Positions 1-10,800 of a stretch of DNA of 47,717 bases are shown one piece after another. Within the stretch, counting starts at the first letter, position 1, and each line of letters starts with the position of its first letter. Where the stretch lies: contig CAJNDS010000016.1 in NCBI GenBank assembly GCA_905221605.1, positions 207,832-255,548 on the forward strand. The letters are read 5' to 3'. The notes below the pieces were generated by a model, which was not told where the DNA came from, made no database searches, and worked only from the letters and a program-made list of their open reading frames with translations. The stretch is from Symbiodinium natans. Its lineage: Eukaryota; Sar; Dinophyceae; Suessiales; Symbiodiniaceae. The translations under genes were made by a program, and so were the position numbers.

Positions 1-812
1 GACGTCAGTGCTTTGACGTAGCTATGGCCAAATGGAATAGGGTGTGCTAGGGGTTGGAGTGGAGCCGACACGAGTTGATTGTAAGGCTGCTCATGGAGAT
101 TTCTCCGCTTCTTCCCGCGCCTCGGGCTGGACATTCATGGAACAGGTTCAACCAAGCTACGAAGCATCTGAGCATGACTCAAATGCTCAGATGTGTGCTC
201 CTGCGTGCTCTGACGCTGCAGGAGCTGCTCTGCTGACTGTTGTGCTTTCAGCGCGCTCGGCCTTCATGGAATGTCTCTCTGCAAGGAGCTTGGCAGCACA
301 TGACTGGCTTTGACACACTGCGCCTTTCCAGCTGGAGTACCTCCCGAAAAGCTTTCGCTTGCGCTGTCTGGCGACAGGCGGCTCGAACCAAAGCAAATTG
401 AGAAACCTAAGCTGTCAGCTACCGAAGACAAGGGCCATGCGGCCAAAACCTGCGGCAATCAGCATTATGCGAGCTTCTGGAAAGTGGAGAAGCCTATTTC
501 AACCTTGGCTTCCGCTGGACAATGGAGGCAGCTGAGGCAGCCACATCAGCTTTGCAAAATGCTAGGCTGGCGCTGGCGCGTTTGTAAAAAACTTGTCCAC
601 CGGGTTTGTGATGAGATGTGCCGGCCTGCCTATCTAACGCTGTGGTCAGGACATGTCAGAATTTCACAACATGCACGGCTGATCACAAGGAAGCTAATTT
701 AAGAGTCCAAGCGGGATCCTTAGACCAGAAGCCTTTCTGCCAAACGCATTTCTTTTAGAAGCTCACCCTCGGCCCAGCAGAGGGCGCATCAAATTCGTAA
801 CCGGCGAGTCAA

Positions 813-1136
813 GTGTGGCCCAAGCCAATCATAAACTCAAGTGTGGCCCAGGGCATTCAGAAAGCCATGGAGCAGCTGCATCCAAAGTTTCAACCGCTCT
901 GCTCCAAGGATGACGATGCATGTGCCATGCTGATATGCCCCTTTCTGCGCTTTCTGGGCAATATTGGCCGCTTGTTATTCTTCATTCTGTGCCTTGCGTT
1001 TGGCATGCTGTGCGCGCTGTGCCACATCATCTACTTCGCGATTTACTTTGTCGTCTTCCATGTGTGCTGCTTCGGTGCCGCGGATGCGTCAAGTGAGACC
1101 GAGCTTAGTCCAAATGATGTTCATGCAGAGAAGTGA
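813..1136 (+). CDS. Uncertain small membrane-protein ORF (107 aa)
   Basis: This open frame has a Cys-containing middle and one long hydrophobic stretch (about residues 48-87, LLFFILCLAFGMLCALCHII onward), enough for one or two membrane helices. Its C-terminus falls in a 21-bp direct repeat encoding SETELSP. A second copy of that repeat continues in another frame, so the ORF may be a frameshifted piece of something longer. No family was recognised and it may be non-coding. Confidence 0.25.
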   Translation: MWPKPIINSSVAQGIQKAMEQLHPKFQPLCSKDDDACAMLICPFLRFLGNIGRLLFFILCLAFGMLCALCHIIYFAIYFVVFHVCCFGAADASSETELSPNDVHAEK

Positions 1137-1179
1137 GACCGAGCTTAGTCCAGGGAGCAGTGAGCTTGAGCCTAGTCCA
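1091..1179 (+). repeat. Three degenerate copies of a 21-bp repeat
   Basis: AAGTGAGACCGAGCTTAGTC occurs at 1091 and 1131, and a diverged copy (GTGAGCTTGAGCCTAGTCCA) at about 1160. The copies sit in different reading frames. Confidence 0.75.
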
Positions 1180-1499
1180 AGTAGCAGTCATGCCGGGAGC
1201 AACGGGGCATGACTGGATGAATGCCACTGATGGATGATGGAAATCTGCGCCAATGCGCCCCTGGCAAGATTGGAAAATGCACTGTCTCCCTCTACGACGT
1301 TGACAGTGTGAATCAGGTGGTTGGAGCACCACCCCCAAAGAAAAAATATGATTCCTTATGAGGGTAATATAGGCAGTATTATGTTTATTCTTCTGGGGTT
1401 CTTCAGCAAATAGTAGTAAGCCCAAACTGCTAAACACCAACCCGAACGAACTGACCACACGTCGGTCCGGCGGCAGATCCAGCCCAAGCTTCATCGCAT

Positions 1500-2340
1500 C
1501 AGGCTTCTACGTTCAGTGGGGCAGTCAATTCAAAGAACCTGTCTGACGAAGGATCTGTATGCCCTTTGGTTCTGGATGCTGTACGCTTCATCAATGCTGC
1601 GACTGGTGGCACTTTGCCCACGGATACCCCAGCAGCCCTATGGCCGCCAATGGATTTGAGAACGGCATTGATTGCCGCTGGTATCCCTGTTTCAGCCATA
1701 GCTATGATTCTATGATGGACTGCTTCGCTGCTCAGTCACCGACTCGCGCGACAGTTCAGGCACCAGTGCTGATCAACACGTTTGAGATCAGCCTACTATT
1801 GAAGAAGATCCCTGACTTCAGTGTCTTGGCACTGCAGCCCGGACTGAAGCTGGATGTGCGAAGGCTACTAGTAAAGAGCCCGACCTCGGCTACACCACAA
1901 GCAATCCGCCTCTGCGGCCTATGCAAAACAGGTGACTTTGGCCGAAAGGAGCTCCTACTATCAGTGCACCTTTATGCACGAAGCCACTGGGTCGAGTCCT
2001 CCCAGCGGGGTGGCGGGGATAGCAGACATCGGCCATGGATCATGGATCTTTTCATAGGAAGTAATGGGGCCCAGACAACGCAACAGCGTCTGGACATCTT
2101 CGGGGAGATCGCGGAGGTCATTGCGCAATCCCTGCCAGCAGTGGCACAGTACTCACAGGTTGGCCAACCAGTTGCACTTCACCAGGCTATCTTCCTGCTC
2201 TTCTAGAGTCAATGCCTCTTGGTGAGTCACATGGACACAAGGACAATTGGCGAGATTGCAGTGGACAACTGGGGCTTGAACATCCACGAAGTCTACTTCT
2301 CCTCTCAAGGCTAGCTCATCAACACGGTACTCTCTTGTAT
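1500..2340 (+). pseudogene. Disrupted 5' coding remnant of the retroelement
   Basis: One frame reads protein-like from about 1500 (QASTFSGAVNSKNLSDEGSV) to a TGA near 1704. A second frame then takes over (MMDCFAAQSPTRATVQAPVL onward), meets TAG at 2204-2206, and stays protein-like behind it (HMDTRTIGEIAVDNWG). Near 2320-2340 the reading moves to the frame of the reverse transcriptase. So at least two shifts and one in-frame stop separate it from the RT. I could not recognise an AP endonuclease domain. This could also be unrelated flanking sequence. Confidence 0.4.
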
Positions 2341-4620
2341 AGGTCGGATGCCATTGGGGATATCTCTACTATGCGGCCGATCACAATTCTGGCTTCAGTA
2401 TATCGGCTGTGGGCAAAGATAATGACAATGAAGGCCCTCAAACATGTTCAGGTTGCTCTCCCGGATACCCTCTATGGATCAGTTCCAGGCAGATCAGCGC
2501 TGGACTTGGCTCTATCAGTGCAACAAAGGTTGGAAGATGCTCTCTTGTCGGGAAACAGCGTACAGGGAATATCGTTGGATTTGTCCAAAGCGTATAATAC
2601 GCTGCCCAGAAAGGTGCTTGGTCTTATCTCTAACCGTTTGGGGATGGGGGACCTGTGGTTCACATACTCAGCTTTTCTGCAAAAACTGCGAAGGCATTTT
2701 GTTTGTGGTCGCACTTGGGGCCAGGAGGTCATGTCACAAGTGGGAGTTCCAGAGGGGTGCCCCCTATCGGTGCTTCAGATGATTCTCATTACATGGCTCT
2801 TCACCAGTCACTTGCGTAAAAAACACGATGCGACGCTTGAAACATATGTTGATGACTGGACAGTTCTTGGGGACGACAGCGAAGCAATGGGAGGTGCGAT
2901 GGTATCTTTGGACCATCCCGCCAAAGATTGTGGCCTGATGGTGAACTTCGGCAAGTCTTATGTTTTTGAGAGAAATAAGCAACAGGTCAAACATTTGCAA
3001 ACATTCATGGAAGGAATTGGATTGCCAGTTGGCGTGGCGACAAATATGCGTGGGTTGGGTTTTGGAATCCAAACCTGTTCAAGGGCCTCCGCAACTCTAC
3101 GAAATGATAGGATGGAAAAGGCCTTCAAGCTCTTGGATAGATTGCAGTGTATGCCATGGTCTTTTGCAAGGAAGGCTGCGTCTGTCAAACGTGGCATTTT
3201 GCCGTTTGCCCTATATGGATGTGAAGGCTTTGGACTCAGCAAAACCTACCTCATGAAACTTCGTGCGAAGTGCAACCGCGCTGTTTGGGGAAAGCAGAAG
3301 TATCACCTGCATTATTTGGTCCCTCTCATGTCGGACAGCAACTTTGAGCCCTTTTTGTATGCTGCTAAACAAAGGTTCAGATCGCTCCTCCGGGCTCGCA
3401 GCATTGGACTGTCTGCTCAGTCATTGTGGAACACCTCGGTCCGAACAAAGGCGTATTCATCCTTTTCGACAACCCGAGGGCCTGTGTCTTTATTCCAACA
3501 GCAAATGCGTATGATCGGGTGGGACTTTGGTCTGGATGGACATTGTTCAGTGGGGGATAAAACTTTTTGCCTCTGGAACTTGTCCGTGACGCAATTTGTT
3601 GGTTTGTTGCTTAGGGCATGGGAAGCGTATTTGGTTCCGCAGCTGGGAGGGAAGCACGCGCTCCATGATATTAAGTCTTTTTCTCTGTGTAGATCTAAGC
3701 TGCCGAAGAACCCCGACGAGATGGTGGAGGGTTTCCTTAGTAAGGTTCGTTTGGGGGGTCTTTTTCCCAACCATCGTAAGGCAAGTTTCTTGGAAGAAGA
3801 TTCAACATGTATTTTCTGCGGAGAAGAAGGCACCCTGCAACATCGTGCTCGCAGTTGCCCCGGGACAGAACACTTGCGAACAGGACAAACATGGGATGCC
3901 GCCCAAGCCTTGCCGGATTGTGCACTGTTAGGTGGACTGTTCCCGCACCAAGATGCTGTTGATGCTTTTCAGGAAACCCTGGCCCAAGATCATCACCCCG
4001 ACATTGACGAACTCAGAACAGTTGACGATGAGATCTTCTTTTTTACAGATGGCTCTGCTACAAAAGCAGATGGCCCAGATACAATCTTGGCTACATGGGC
4101 GGTGACAAAAACAACCAAGATGTCGCCCCAAAACACTCTTTGCGCCTCGGGTGTTGTACCTGGCGGTTTCCACAGTATATTTCGTGCAGAGCTTCATGCA
4201 GCCAATGTTGCTTTTCGTATTGCTGGCCAGAACAGATGCACAGTCTTTTGTGATAACAAGGCAGTCGTTGCGATTGTCCAATGCCTTTTGGCTGAGGGTT
4301 ACAACCCAAAACGATGGTGCACACATCCTCATCGCGACCTTATCGCAACAACTGCTGGGATCTTGTCATCTGGTTTGGGTTCATACAATATCAGGTGGTT
4401 GAAGGCGCGTCGCAACAAGTATGATGCTACTGATCCTGAAGATTTGTGGCGTATCCATCACAATGATCGAGCTGACTTACACGCTAAAGCTGTCTTTCTG
4501 CATCTTCCAGAAGTGATCTCTTGTGCTCATAACCTCATGCTGACCCACATCAAGCTGCAAACCCAACGAAAGCTGAGTGCCGCCCTGTATTTACGTTCCG
4601 TCTTTGATCAGTTTCCTTAG
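2212..4620 (+). CDS. Reverse transcriptase - RNase H polyprotein of a non-LTR retrotransposon (802 aa frame)
   Basis: The product would copy element RNA into DNA at the insertion site and degrade the RNA strand. Domains in order: RT fingers (RPITILASVYRLWAKIM, about residues 45-60), motif A (GISLDLSKAYNTL, about 119), motif B (GVPEGCPLS), catalytic YVDD (about 212), motif D (VNFGKS) and LGFGI; a CxxC...H....C zinc knuckle (CIFCGEEGTLQHRARSC, about 534); then RNase H with FFTDGSA (about 610), FRAELHAAN, FCDNKAVV and a distal NDRADLHAKA. All four usual acidic RNase H positions appear present. The first Met at 2212 is only where this frame opens. Roughly the first 40 residues look unlike RT, and the true N-terminal part lies upstream in other frames. 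A working copy would be longer, so this one is probably dead despite its intact RT. Confidence 0.9.
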   Translation: MPLGESHGHKDNWRDCSGQLGLEHPRSLLLLSRLAHQHGTLLYRSDAIGDISTMRPITILASVYRLWAKIMTMKALKHVQVALPDTLYGSVPGRSALDLALSVQQRLEDALLSGNSVQGISLDLSKAYNTLPRKVLGLISNRLGMGDLWFTYSAFLQKLRRHFVCGRTWGQEVMSQVGVPEGCPLSVLQMILITWLFTSHLRKKHDATLETYVDDWTVLGDDSEAMGGAMVSLDHPAKDCGLMVNFGKSYVFERNKQQVKHLQTFMEGIGLPVGVATNMRGLGFGIQTCSRASATLRNDRMEKAFKLLDRLQCMPWSFARKAASVKRGILPFALYGCEGFGLSKTYLMKLRAKCNRAVWGKQKYHLHYLVPLMSDSNFEPFLYAAKQRFRSLLRARSIGLSAQSLWNTSVRTKAYSSFSTTRGPVSLFQQQMRMIGWDFGLDGHCSVGDKTFCLWNLSVTQFVGLLLRAWEAYLVPQLGGKHALHDIKSFSLCRSKLPKNPDEMVEGFLSKVRLGGLFPNHRKASFLEEDSTCIFCGEEGTLQHRARSCPGTEHLRTGQTWDAAQALPDCALLGGLFPHQDAVDAFQETLAQDHHPDIDELRTVDDEIFFFTDGSATKADGPDTILATWAVTKTTKMSPQNTLCASGVVPGGFHSIFRAELHAANVAFRIAGQNRCTVFCDNKAVVAIVQCLLAEGYNPKRWCTHPHRDLIATTAGILSSGLGSYNIRWLKARRNKYDATDPEDLWRIHHNDRADLHAKAVFLHLPEVISCAHNLMLTHIKLQTQRKLSAALYLRSVFDQFP

Positions 4621-4696
4621 ATCTCCAACTGTCTGCAAGTGCAAGATGGTGGTTTCACGCTATCACCAAGCCGGACTCCACCACAATCAATCGCTG

Positions 4697-4772
4697 GCCT
4701 AAACCCTAAACCCTAAACCCCAAACCCCAAACCCCAAACCCCAAACCCTAAACCCTAAACCCTATACCACCT
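4697..4772 (-). repeat. Telomere-like tract, CCCTAAA strand
   Basis: About ten CCCTAAA and CCCCAAA units start right after the retroelement 3' flank. This is the first telomere-like tract in the window and ends just before the exon at 4793. Confidence 0.95.
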
Positions 4773-4792
4773 AAACCCCCAAGCCCTAAAAG

Positions 4793-4854
4793 CCGCTTTG
4801 AGGAGAGGCTCAAGGATGCCATTTGCAACGTGCCGCGGTCTCAGCGCCCACATG
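4793..4854 (+). CDS. Exon, first one visible in the channel gene
   Basis: It reads RFEERLKDAICNVPRSQRPH after one leftover base, so an upstream exon must exist. It lies between AG (after CCCTAAAAG) and donor GTTGAAG, and ends with one base that forms GTT with the next exon. Confidence 0.7.
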
Positions 4855-7800
4855 GTTGAAGCGTTAGGGCGTCTAGGGGCGTGAAGGGTCACGGGTAGAT
4901 GTAAGCAGGGTTTAGGGCTTCGAGTTTAGGGTTTAGGGTTCAGGGTTAGGGTTTAGGGTCTAGGTTCTAAGTACCCCAAGTTGGGTCATGCGGCAAGTAC
5001 AATTTCACTACTTGCAAACCCTGTCTCTACTATGAGCCTCCAAGCGAGGCGTTTGCTAAGCTTTGGGAGGCAAGGGTTGGCACTCAAGGCCCAAGGTGGG
5101 TTTAGGGTTTAGGGTTTTAGGGTTTAGGGTTTAGGGTTTAGGGTTTAGGGTTTAGGGTTTAGGGTTTAGGGTTTAGGGTTTAGGGTTTTAGGGTTTTAGG
5201 GTTTAGGGTTGTGAGAGCACACATCACTTCACATGTGTCTTTCGATGTAGACGCTGCCCTAAGCCCTGAACCCCAATACGCCGTCGGCCCTAGGCACACG
5301 AACTCCACATGAATGGCTTCGTTTCTATACCCTGCATCGGGGAACCTTGCACTAAACTGGTTTACAGGGATCCTGATTGTAGACGCAGACACCCTAAACC
5401 CTAAACCCTAAACCCTAAACCCTAAACCCTAAACCCTAAACCGGGTGATTGGGCTCTCTGGGTGCAGGTGGGGTGGGAGATCTGCATACCCTCGAAACAA
5501 AACAACTTCTCCATGAACAAGTCGCCGAAGAAGCGACCTTAAATCCTAAGCCCTAAATCTGCAGCTGAACTAGGAGCCAGAGTAGGCACACATTCCCTTT
5601 TGTCAAGGCTTAGGTTCCCTTGTAAAACCCCTTTCAAACCAGAAAGAGGTATCCTTTTTCTTCCTAGAGGTTCCTCTTGGGTCTGGCGAATGACCCGAAG
5701 ACCCTAAACCCGAAACCCTACTCCCTAAACCCTTAAAGCCTAAACCCTAAACCCTAAACCCTAAACCCTAAACTTCCAAAACGTGGGGTATGGCCCTTAA
5801 AGCCAAGACCCTAAACCCTAAACTTCCAAAACCCTCAAACTCCTGAGCCCTTCTAAGGTACAAGCCCTTCCGCGGGTGGGCCTCCCGGCTCTTCGAGCCC
5901 CACTACCTCCACTTCAAGGATGCGGCGGAGTGTGGGGTTTGGGGTTTAGGGTTGGGGGTTTAGGGTTTAGGGTTTAGGGTTTCGGGTTTCGGGTTTAGGG
6001 TTTAGGGTTTGGGGTTCGGGTTTGGGTTTTGGGGTTTGGGGTTTGGGGGTTAGGGTTTGGGGTTTGGGGTTTGGGGTTTAGGGGTTTAGGGGTTAGGGTT
6101 TGGGGTTTGGGGGGTTGGGGGTTAGGGTTTAGGGTTGTAACTTTGCGTTGTTGGCAGGGCGGGGGCCTCGTGTTGGATCTTAGTAAGAGGTTATCGCAGA
6201 CATCCTGAGTGTCTGGCTTAGGGGGCTTTAGGGCTCGATGACTACGAGGCTCGTCTTTTATTGAGGCTCGTCTTGTATGCACGTATCAAGGGATATAAGG
6301 GGAGGAACTCCTAGAAGGGATCCTTAATTTTGCTGGAGCCTCAATTTTGCTCCACTATATAACCCTTGCCTTACATAGTTCCTGCATCACCAAGCAGCTC
6401 CTACCTTACGCTCAAGGTCCCTTAACCTAAACCCTAAACACTAAACCCTAAACCCTAAACCACCCTGTTTAGGGTTTGGGGATCATGGGGCTACTTTGGG
6501 GGTTCATGGGGTCTAGGGCCCTAAACCCTAAACCCTAAACCCCAAACCCCAAACCCCAAACCCTAAACCCTAAACCCTAAAGGGAAGGAGGGAACCAGAA
6601 TCTTCCCGTGTCCCTAGAATGCCTCGGGTCTGGGCCAAGTGTGAGAGAACTTGCTATGTACCGGGGCACCCCCACGCCTTGCTAGTTTAGGGTTTAGGGT
6701 TTAGGTTTGAGGGTTTAGATTTGAGTTGGGGAGACTCGCACAATAACAGTCTCAATCTCGTGCCCTCTCGACCTGATTCGTCTACGAGTCTCAAGCAGCT
6801 TTAGGGCTTTAGGGTTCAGTGTTTAGGGCTAAGTGGTATGAAGGTTTGAGGGCTCTTTATGGAGAGTAGGAAGCCCTGCGCCGAAAACCCAAAGCGCACA
6901 GTAGTAGACTCGAGAACCTGCGAAGCAAAGTCGCGAAGTCCGGCAGAGCAGCCCTGATCCCTGAGACGCCCAAAAATGTCAGCGCAATCTGTGTACCAAT
7001 TTGGGGAGTCAAAGTACTTGTGTTTTGAGATGCTTTTGCGATACGAACCTTCAAGGCCACAAGCGATCTTGGGATGATAAATTGCAGCGCTTGGACGATT
7101 CTGCAGGTCCCTGATTAGCCCAGTCGTCGTGTCAGATAAGGTCTTAAAAGTCTGAAGCCCTCCAAGTAGTGCCTACCCCGCTTTTACAGTAACTACCCAT
7201 GAACCTCCAACTCCCACCTAAACCCTGCAACTGGGCTGGGAACCTGCCACAGACAGGACTGGCGTCTGACTGTCACCGAGGCAGCAGCAAGAGATAGCCT
7301 GGGTTTAGGGTTTAGGGTTTGGGGTTTGGGGTTTAGGGTTGAGGGTTGAGGGTTTAGGGTTTAGGGGGCAACCTTGGGCCCGGTGGCCCCCTCTCAAACC
7401 ATAACTACCCCTGGCGACCTGGATGCCAAGAGCAGGTTCCAGGGGGGGTCAGACCCAAAGGGCCCAATACCTCTTCAATAAGGATAATATACCTTAAATA
7501 AGGAATATACTATTAAATCATAAAGGGATCCTTAATCTGATTTAAGGGTATATTCCTTATTTAAGGGGTGTTGGGCTCTGGGGATGTAGGGTTTAGGTTT
7601 TAGGGGGTTTGGGTTTTGGGTTTAGGGTTCTGTTCTGACTTTTAAAGGTTTAAGGGTTGTTGGGGTTTGCGGCTTCCAGATGGAGAAGCAGCCTGCACGA
7701 CCAATGCAACGACACCGAGTGGAGCGTGCATATCCCGTCGCTCACCAGAACTCTGACTCTAAAACCTTGCAGTCGCAGCTTTCCGAACCCTGCGCCCTAA

Positions 7801-10800
7801 ACCCTAAACCTCTAATCCCTAAACCCTAAACCTTCCTCAAGGGGGGGGAAGGGGGGGGGGGGGTAAGGCAATCCTCGAGTTCCCGATTAAGAACTAGGAC
7901 GAAAGCCGAACCTCTCTTCCCAAACCGTAAACAAGGACGAAAGCCGAACTTTTCTTCCCAAACCCTAAACCCCAAACCCCAACCATAAACCCTAAACCCT
8001 AAACGCGGCACAGACCTGCGAGCCCGAAGAGCTCTACTGGGAGAACATGGACTACAGCTGGTTGCAGTTGACTCAGAGAGGGGCAGCTCAGGGGACTTTA
8101 GGGTTTAAGGTTTAGAGTTTAGAGTTTAGGGCGCAGGGGTTATGTTTTTGGGGTTCTAGGACTTCCATTAGACCCACATTTCCTTTTCTACGGATCAAGT
8201 TCCCTTGCGCTTTGATTCCGAGGTTGCGGGAGCGGGAGGACGGTTTAGGTTCAGCAGAGCCCCCGGACTTTCCATCGTGTGCCATGAGTTAAGTACCCAT
8301 TATTGGCCGATATTGCAAGGGAGTTGCGTGGTAAAGGAAGGATACAGGGTTCATTGTTGTGGCTTTCTTGGTTGTTCTTTCTCGTTGGAGGATGTATTCG
8401 AAGGCTTATAGGTACTTTCAAGTAGGTCCAAAGTGACTCATGTACAGGGCTTGAGGGTTTAAGGGTTTCGGGTTTGTTTGTTTTTTGTTCAGGCTTTGTA
8501 GGGTCCGGGTTTGGGTAAGGCCACATTCAGGGAGCAGGTAGGTTTGGGGCTTAGAGTAAGCTAGTCGGTCTGCAACGAGGACTCAACTGTCTGGGCTTTG
8601 TTTGGTTGTAGCCTAAACCCTCAACCTTAAACTCGAAACCCTCACGGGCTTGAATCTTGGCAAGTCTGGATGAGGTTTGGTATCCAGCGATAGGTCCGAG
8701 TCTGGCAACTGTCCTTAAGTGGCCACAAGCAAAGCCTTGACATTGCTGGCTCAGTTTGCACAAGATGAGAAAGCTTGCGACACTCACGGCCGTGTGCTCG
8801 GTCGTTCAGAATGAGGGGATGCTTCAGTGTCTTGGGTCTTGGGTTATTGTTGTGGGGGCGGGGGGAGGGGGGTGGATTATGTGTTGAGGCTGCAAGGAAG
8901 AGTGGAGCAGGGGCACAATACTTGAAGTCCTAACTCATGTGGGTGGCTGTCAAAATTATCATCTCTTTTGGGGTACCCTAAATATTTGGTGCCGTAATAT
9001 ACTAGGGGCTATTCGGGATAATCTTGACAGCCACCCATGTGTAGCATCAGCTTTAAACTGATGTTTTATCCCAGCTGCGCCATCAGCAAAAGACATGAGT
9101 CGACGTGGGGGGCGCCAGGGTTTAGGGTTTGTGGTTTAGGGAAACTCCGAAATCAAGGGCATCTCCCTTGCGGAAGCTTCTGGAGAAGGTGCAGCAAGGA
9201 TTGAGCTATTCATGGGCAGCTATAAGTCTTGGGGTTAGAAGTAGGGTAACAAGAGTTATATCCTCATCAAGGGCATGTATAGCCCTACTTATAGCTACCC
9301 ATGAACCTTGAAGTAGCCTGCTGAGCGTTGACCTCTGTCTCGTACAAATGGCTTAGTTTCCGTTTGTTGATGGCTCCAGGGAGTACGAGAGTGATGACGT
9401 TCGAGCTGAACACCCCAATTGCCTCAAATCCCCAAACCCTTAACCCTAGACCCCCCAAACCCTCAGATACCTGACCCTTCAATGGTACCTTCTTGAGGTT
9501 TTGCTGGGTTCGGCACCTCCACAATGAAGGTTTCCCACATGCTTGGGAACTTTAAGCCTTACACAATCCTTCAGTGGCCCCAGTGAGGACTTCCAACAGT
9601 CCCGGAAGCAACCCTTGAAAGCCTAATTTAAGTCCCCTCAAAGCCCTCCGAACCCTCAAAACCCTGCAAACCCTCCAAACCCTAAACCCGCAAACCCCTA
9701 AACCCCTAAACCAGAGAATGATAAAGAGCCCTTCAGGTCTCCTTCCTGATTGTGGTGTTCTGCATTTTCATCATGACCTTCCTTAGGCCAGCAATGCGTT
9801 GCCAGCAATGGAATTTTAGGTTGGGGTTCCGAAACTAGGGGTATCTTTTTTTTGGGGGGGGGTTCCTAATTGAAGGGTTGTGGTATTTTGGGGTATAGTA
9901 GGGGTACCCCTATCTAGGGGAAATGCCCATATATGCCCCATAGCACCTCGCATCTAGAACAACAACCCACCGCGGCTTGCTTCACATGCGCAGTAGGCTT
10001 TAAGGGCTTAGGGTCCCTGAACCTTAACCTTTAAATCCCAGGCTGGGTCCCAACACTAACTGTTACTATCTCTTAACAGCTTGGGTTGAGGGCTGCGCTG
10101 GCCCAGCCCCAAAAAGGGTTCGGCGTTGGTCTAAGAATTCGAGAGTTTTGGGTTCAAACCCGAACCCCTAAACCCCATAGACTCCTAAACACCTAGCCTT
10201 CAATTTGGCAGGGGTAGCTTTGCTGAGAAGTTTTGGAGGCCTTGTGGCAAGGACACCGCTAGTTACACGAAAATGAATGGTTGCAGCTTGCCTGCGCGAC
10301 TACCTTGTAGAGGCGAGCACCCTGCGTGTACGGTATTTATAGGAGCATGCTGAGCTCGGCAAACGGGGCGCGCCATGTCGCATGAACGTCTTCATGGTCG
10401 TGGCCGCCTTGATCCTCTGTTCTCTGGACAAGAGGGGCAAGCAGGTCAAGACGGTCAAGAAGGTCAAGAACGCGTCAAGAAGGTCAAGAGTCAAGTGGGT
10501 GAAGAAGGTCGACGAGTCGAGAAGGGCAAGAGGGACATGCGATTTACCGCCTTCACCAATAACAAATCCTGATTCAAATCCAAACTCGTAAGTCCTAAGC
10601 GCTAGACTCGCTAGACCTCTGAAGCCGAAACCTGAAAGCTTAAACCCCGGTAAACCTCCTTTGCTGCAGATCTGGGGAGACTGCTGTGGACACCAGCGCC
10701 CAAGGCCACGACCTGTACCCGGCTCAGGATTGGGGGCGGTTTCCCAAAATTCGGGCTTAGGGCTTAGATTAAACATTACACAACCTTGAAAAATCCTTGT

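Larger units (their letters stand above)
1..1500. other. Unassigned stretch without telomere-like repeats
   Basis: No recognisable gene. Several frames of 60-130 codons are open, but none resembles a known family. Two 14-bp direct copies of TCAAGTGTGGCCCA lie at 809-822 and 837-850. The block lacks the TTTAGGG tracts that fill the DNA after 4697, so it belongs to the same compartment as the retroelement. Confidence 0.5.
1500..4690 (+). mobile_element. Non-LTR (LINE-type) retroelement, 5' part decayed
   Basis: The block holds a frame-disrupted 5' region and an open RT-RNase H frame in the same orientation. I see no long terminal repeats. The 3' end is about 75 bp past the stop, where the sequence passes straight into a (CCCTAAA)n tract at about 4697. 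The 5' boundary is a guess: the protein-like frame starts near 1500. No target-site duplication could be placed by eye. Confidence 0.6.
8086..10354 (+). other. Intronic stretch with palindromic elements
   Basis: It contains the palindrome at 8936-9042, a family-1 copy at 9197-9312, a T-run/G-run element at 9846-9939 and scattered telomere-like units. A possible small exon reads CAISKRHESTWGAP (from about 9077 to 9117, before GGTTTAGGG) but does not fit the flanking phases. Confidence 0.6.

Noticed and set aside
1500-2211. AP endonuclease domain of the retroelement
   Set aside because: No endonuclease motif could be recognised in any frame.
5099-5210. CRISPR-like or satellite reading of the TTTAGGG arrays
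   Set aside because: Units are 7 bp without spacers and equal the plant/algal-type telomere repeat.
5995-6282. Minus-strand frames ending in NPKP or TPNPKP repeats
   Set aside because: These are translations of CCCTAAACCC units.
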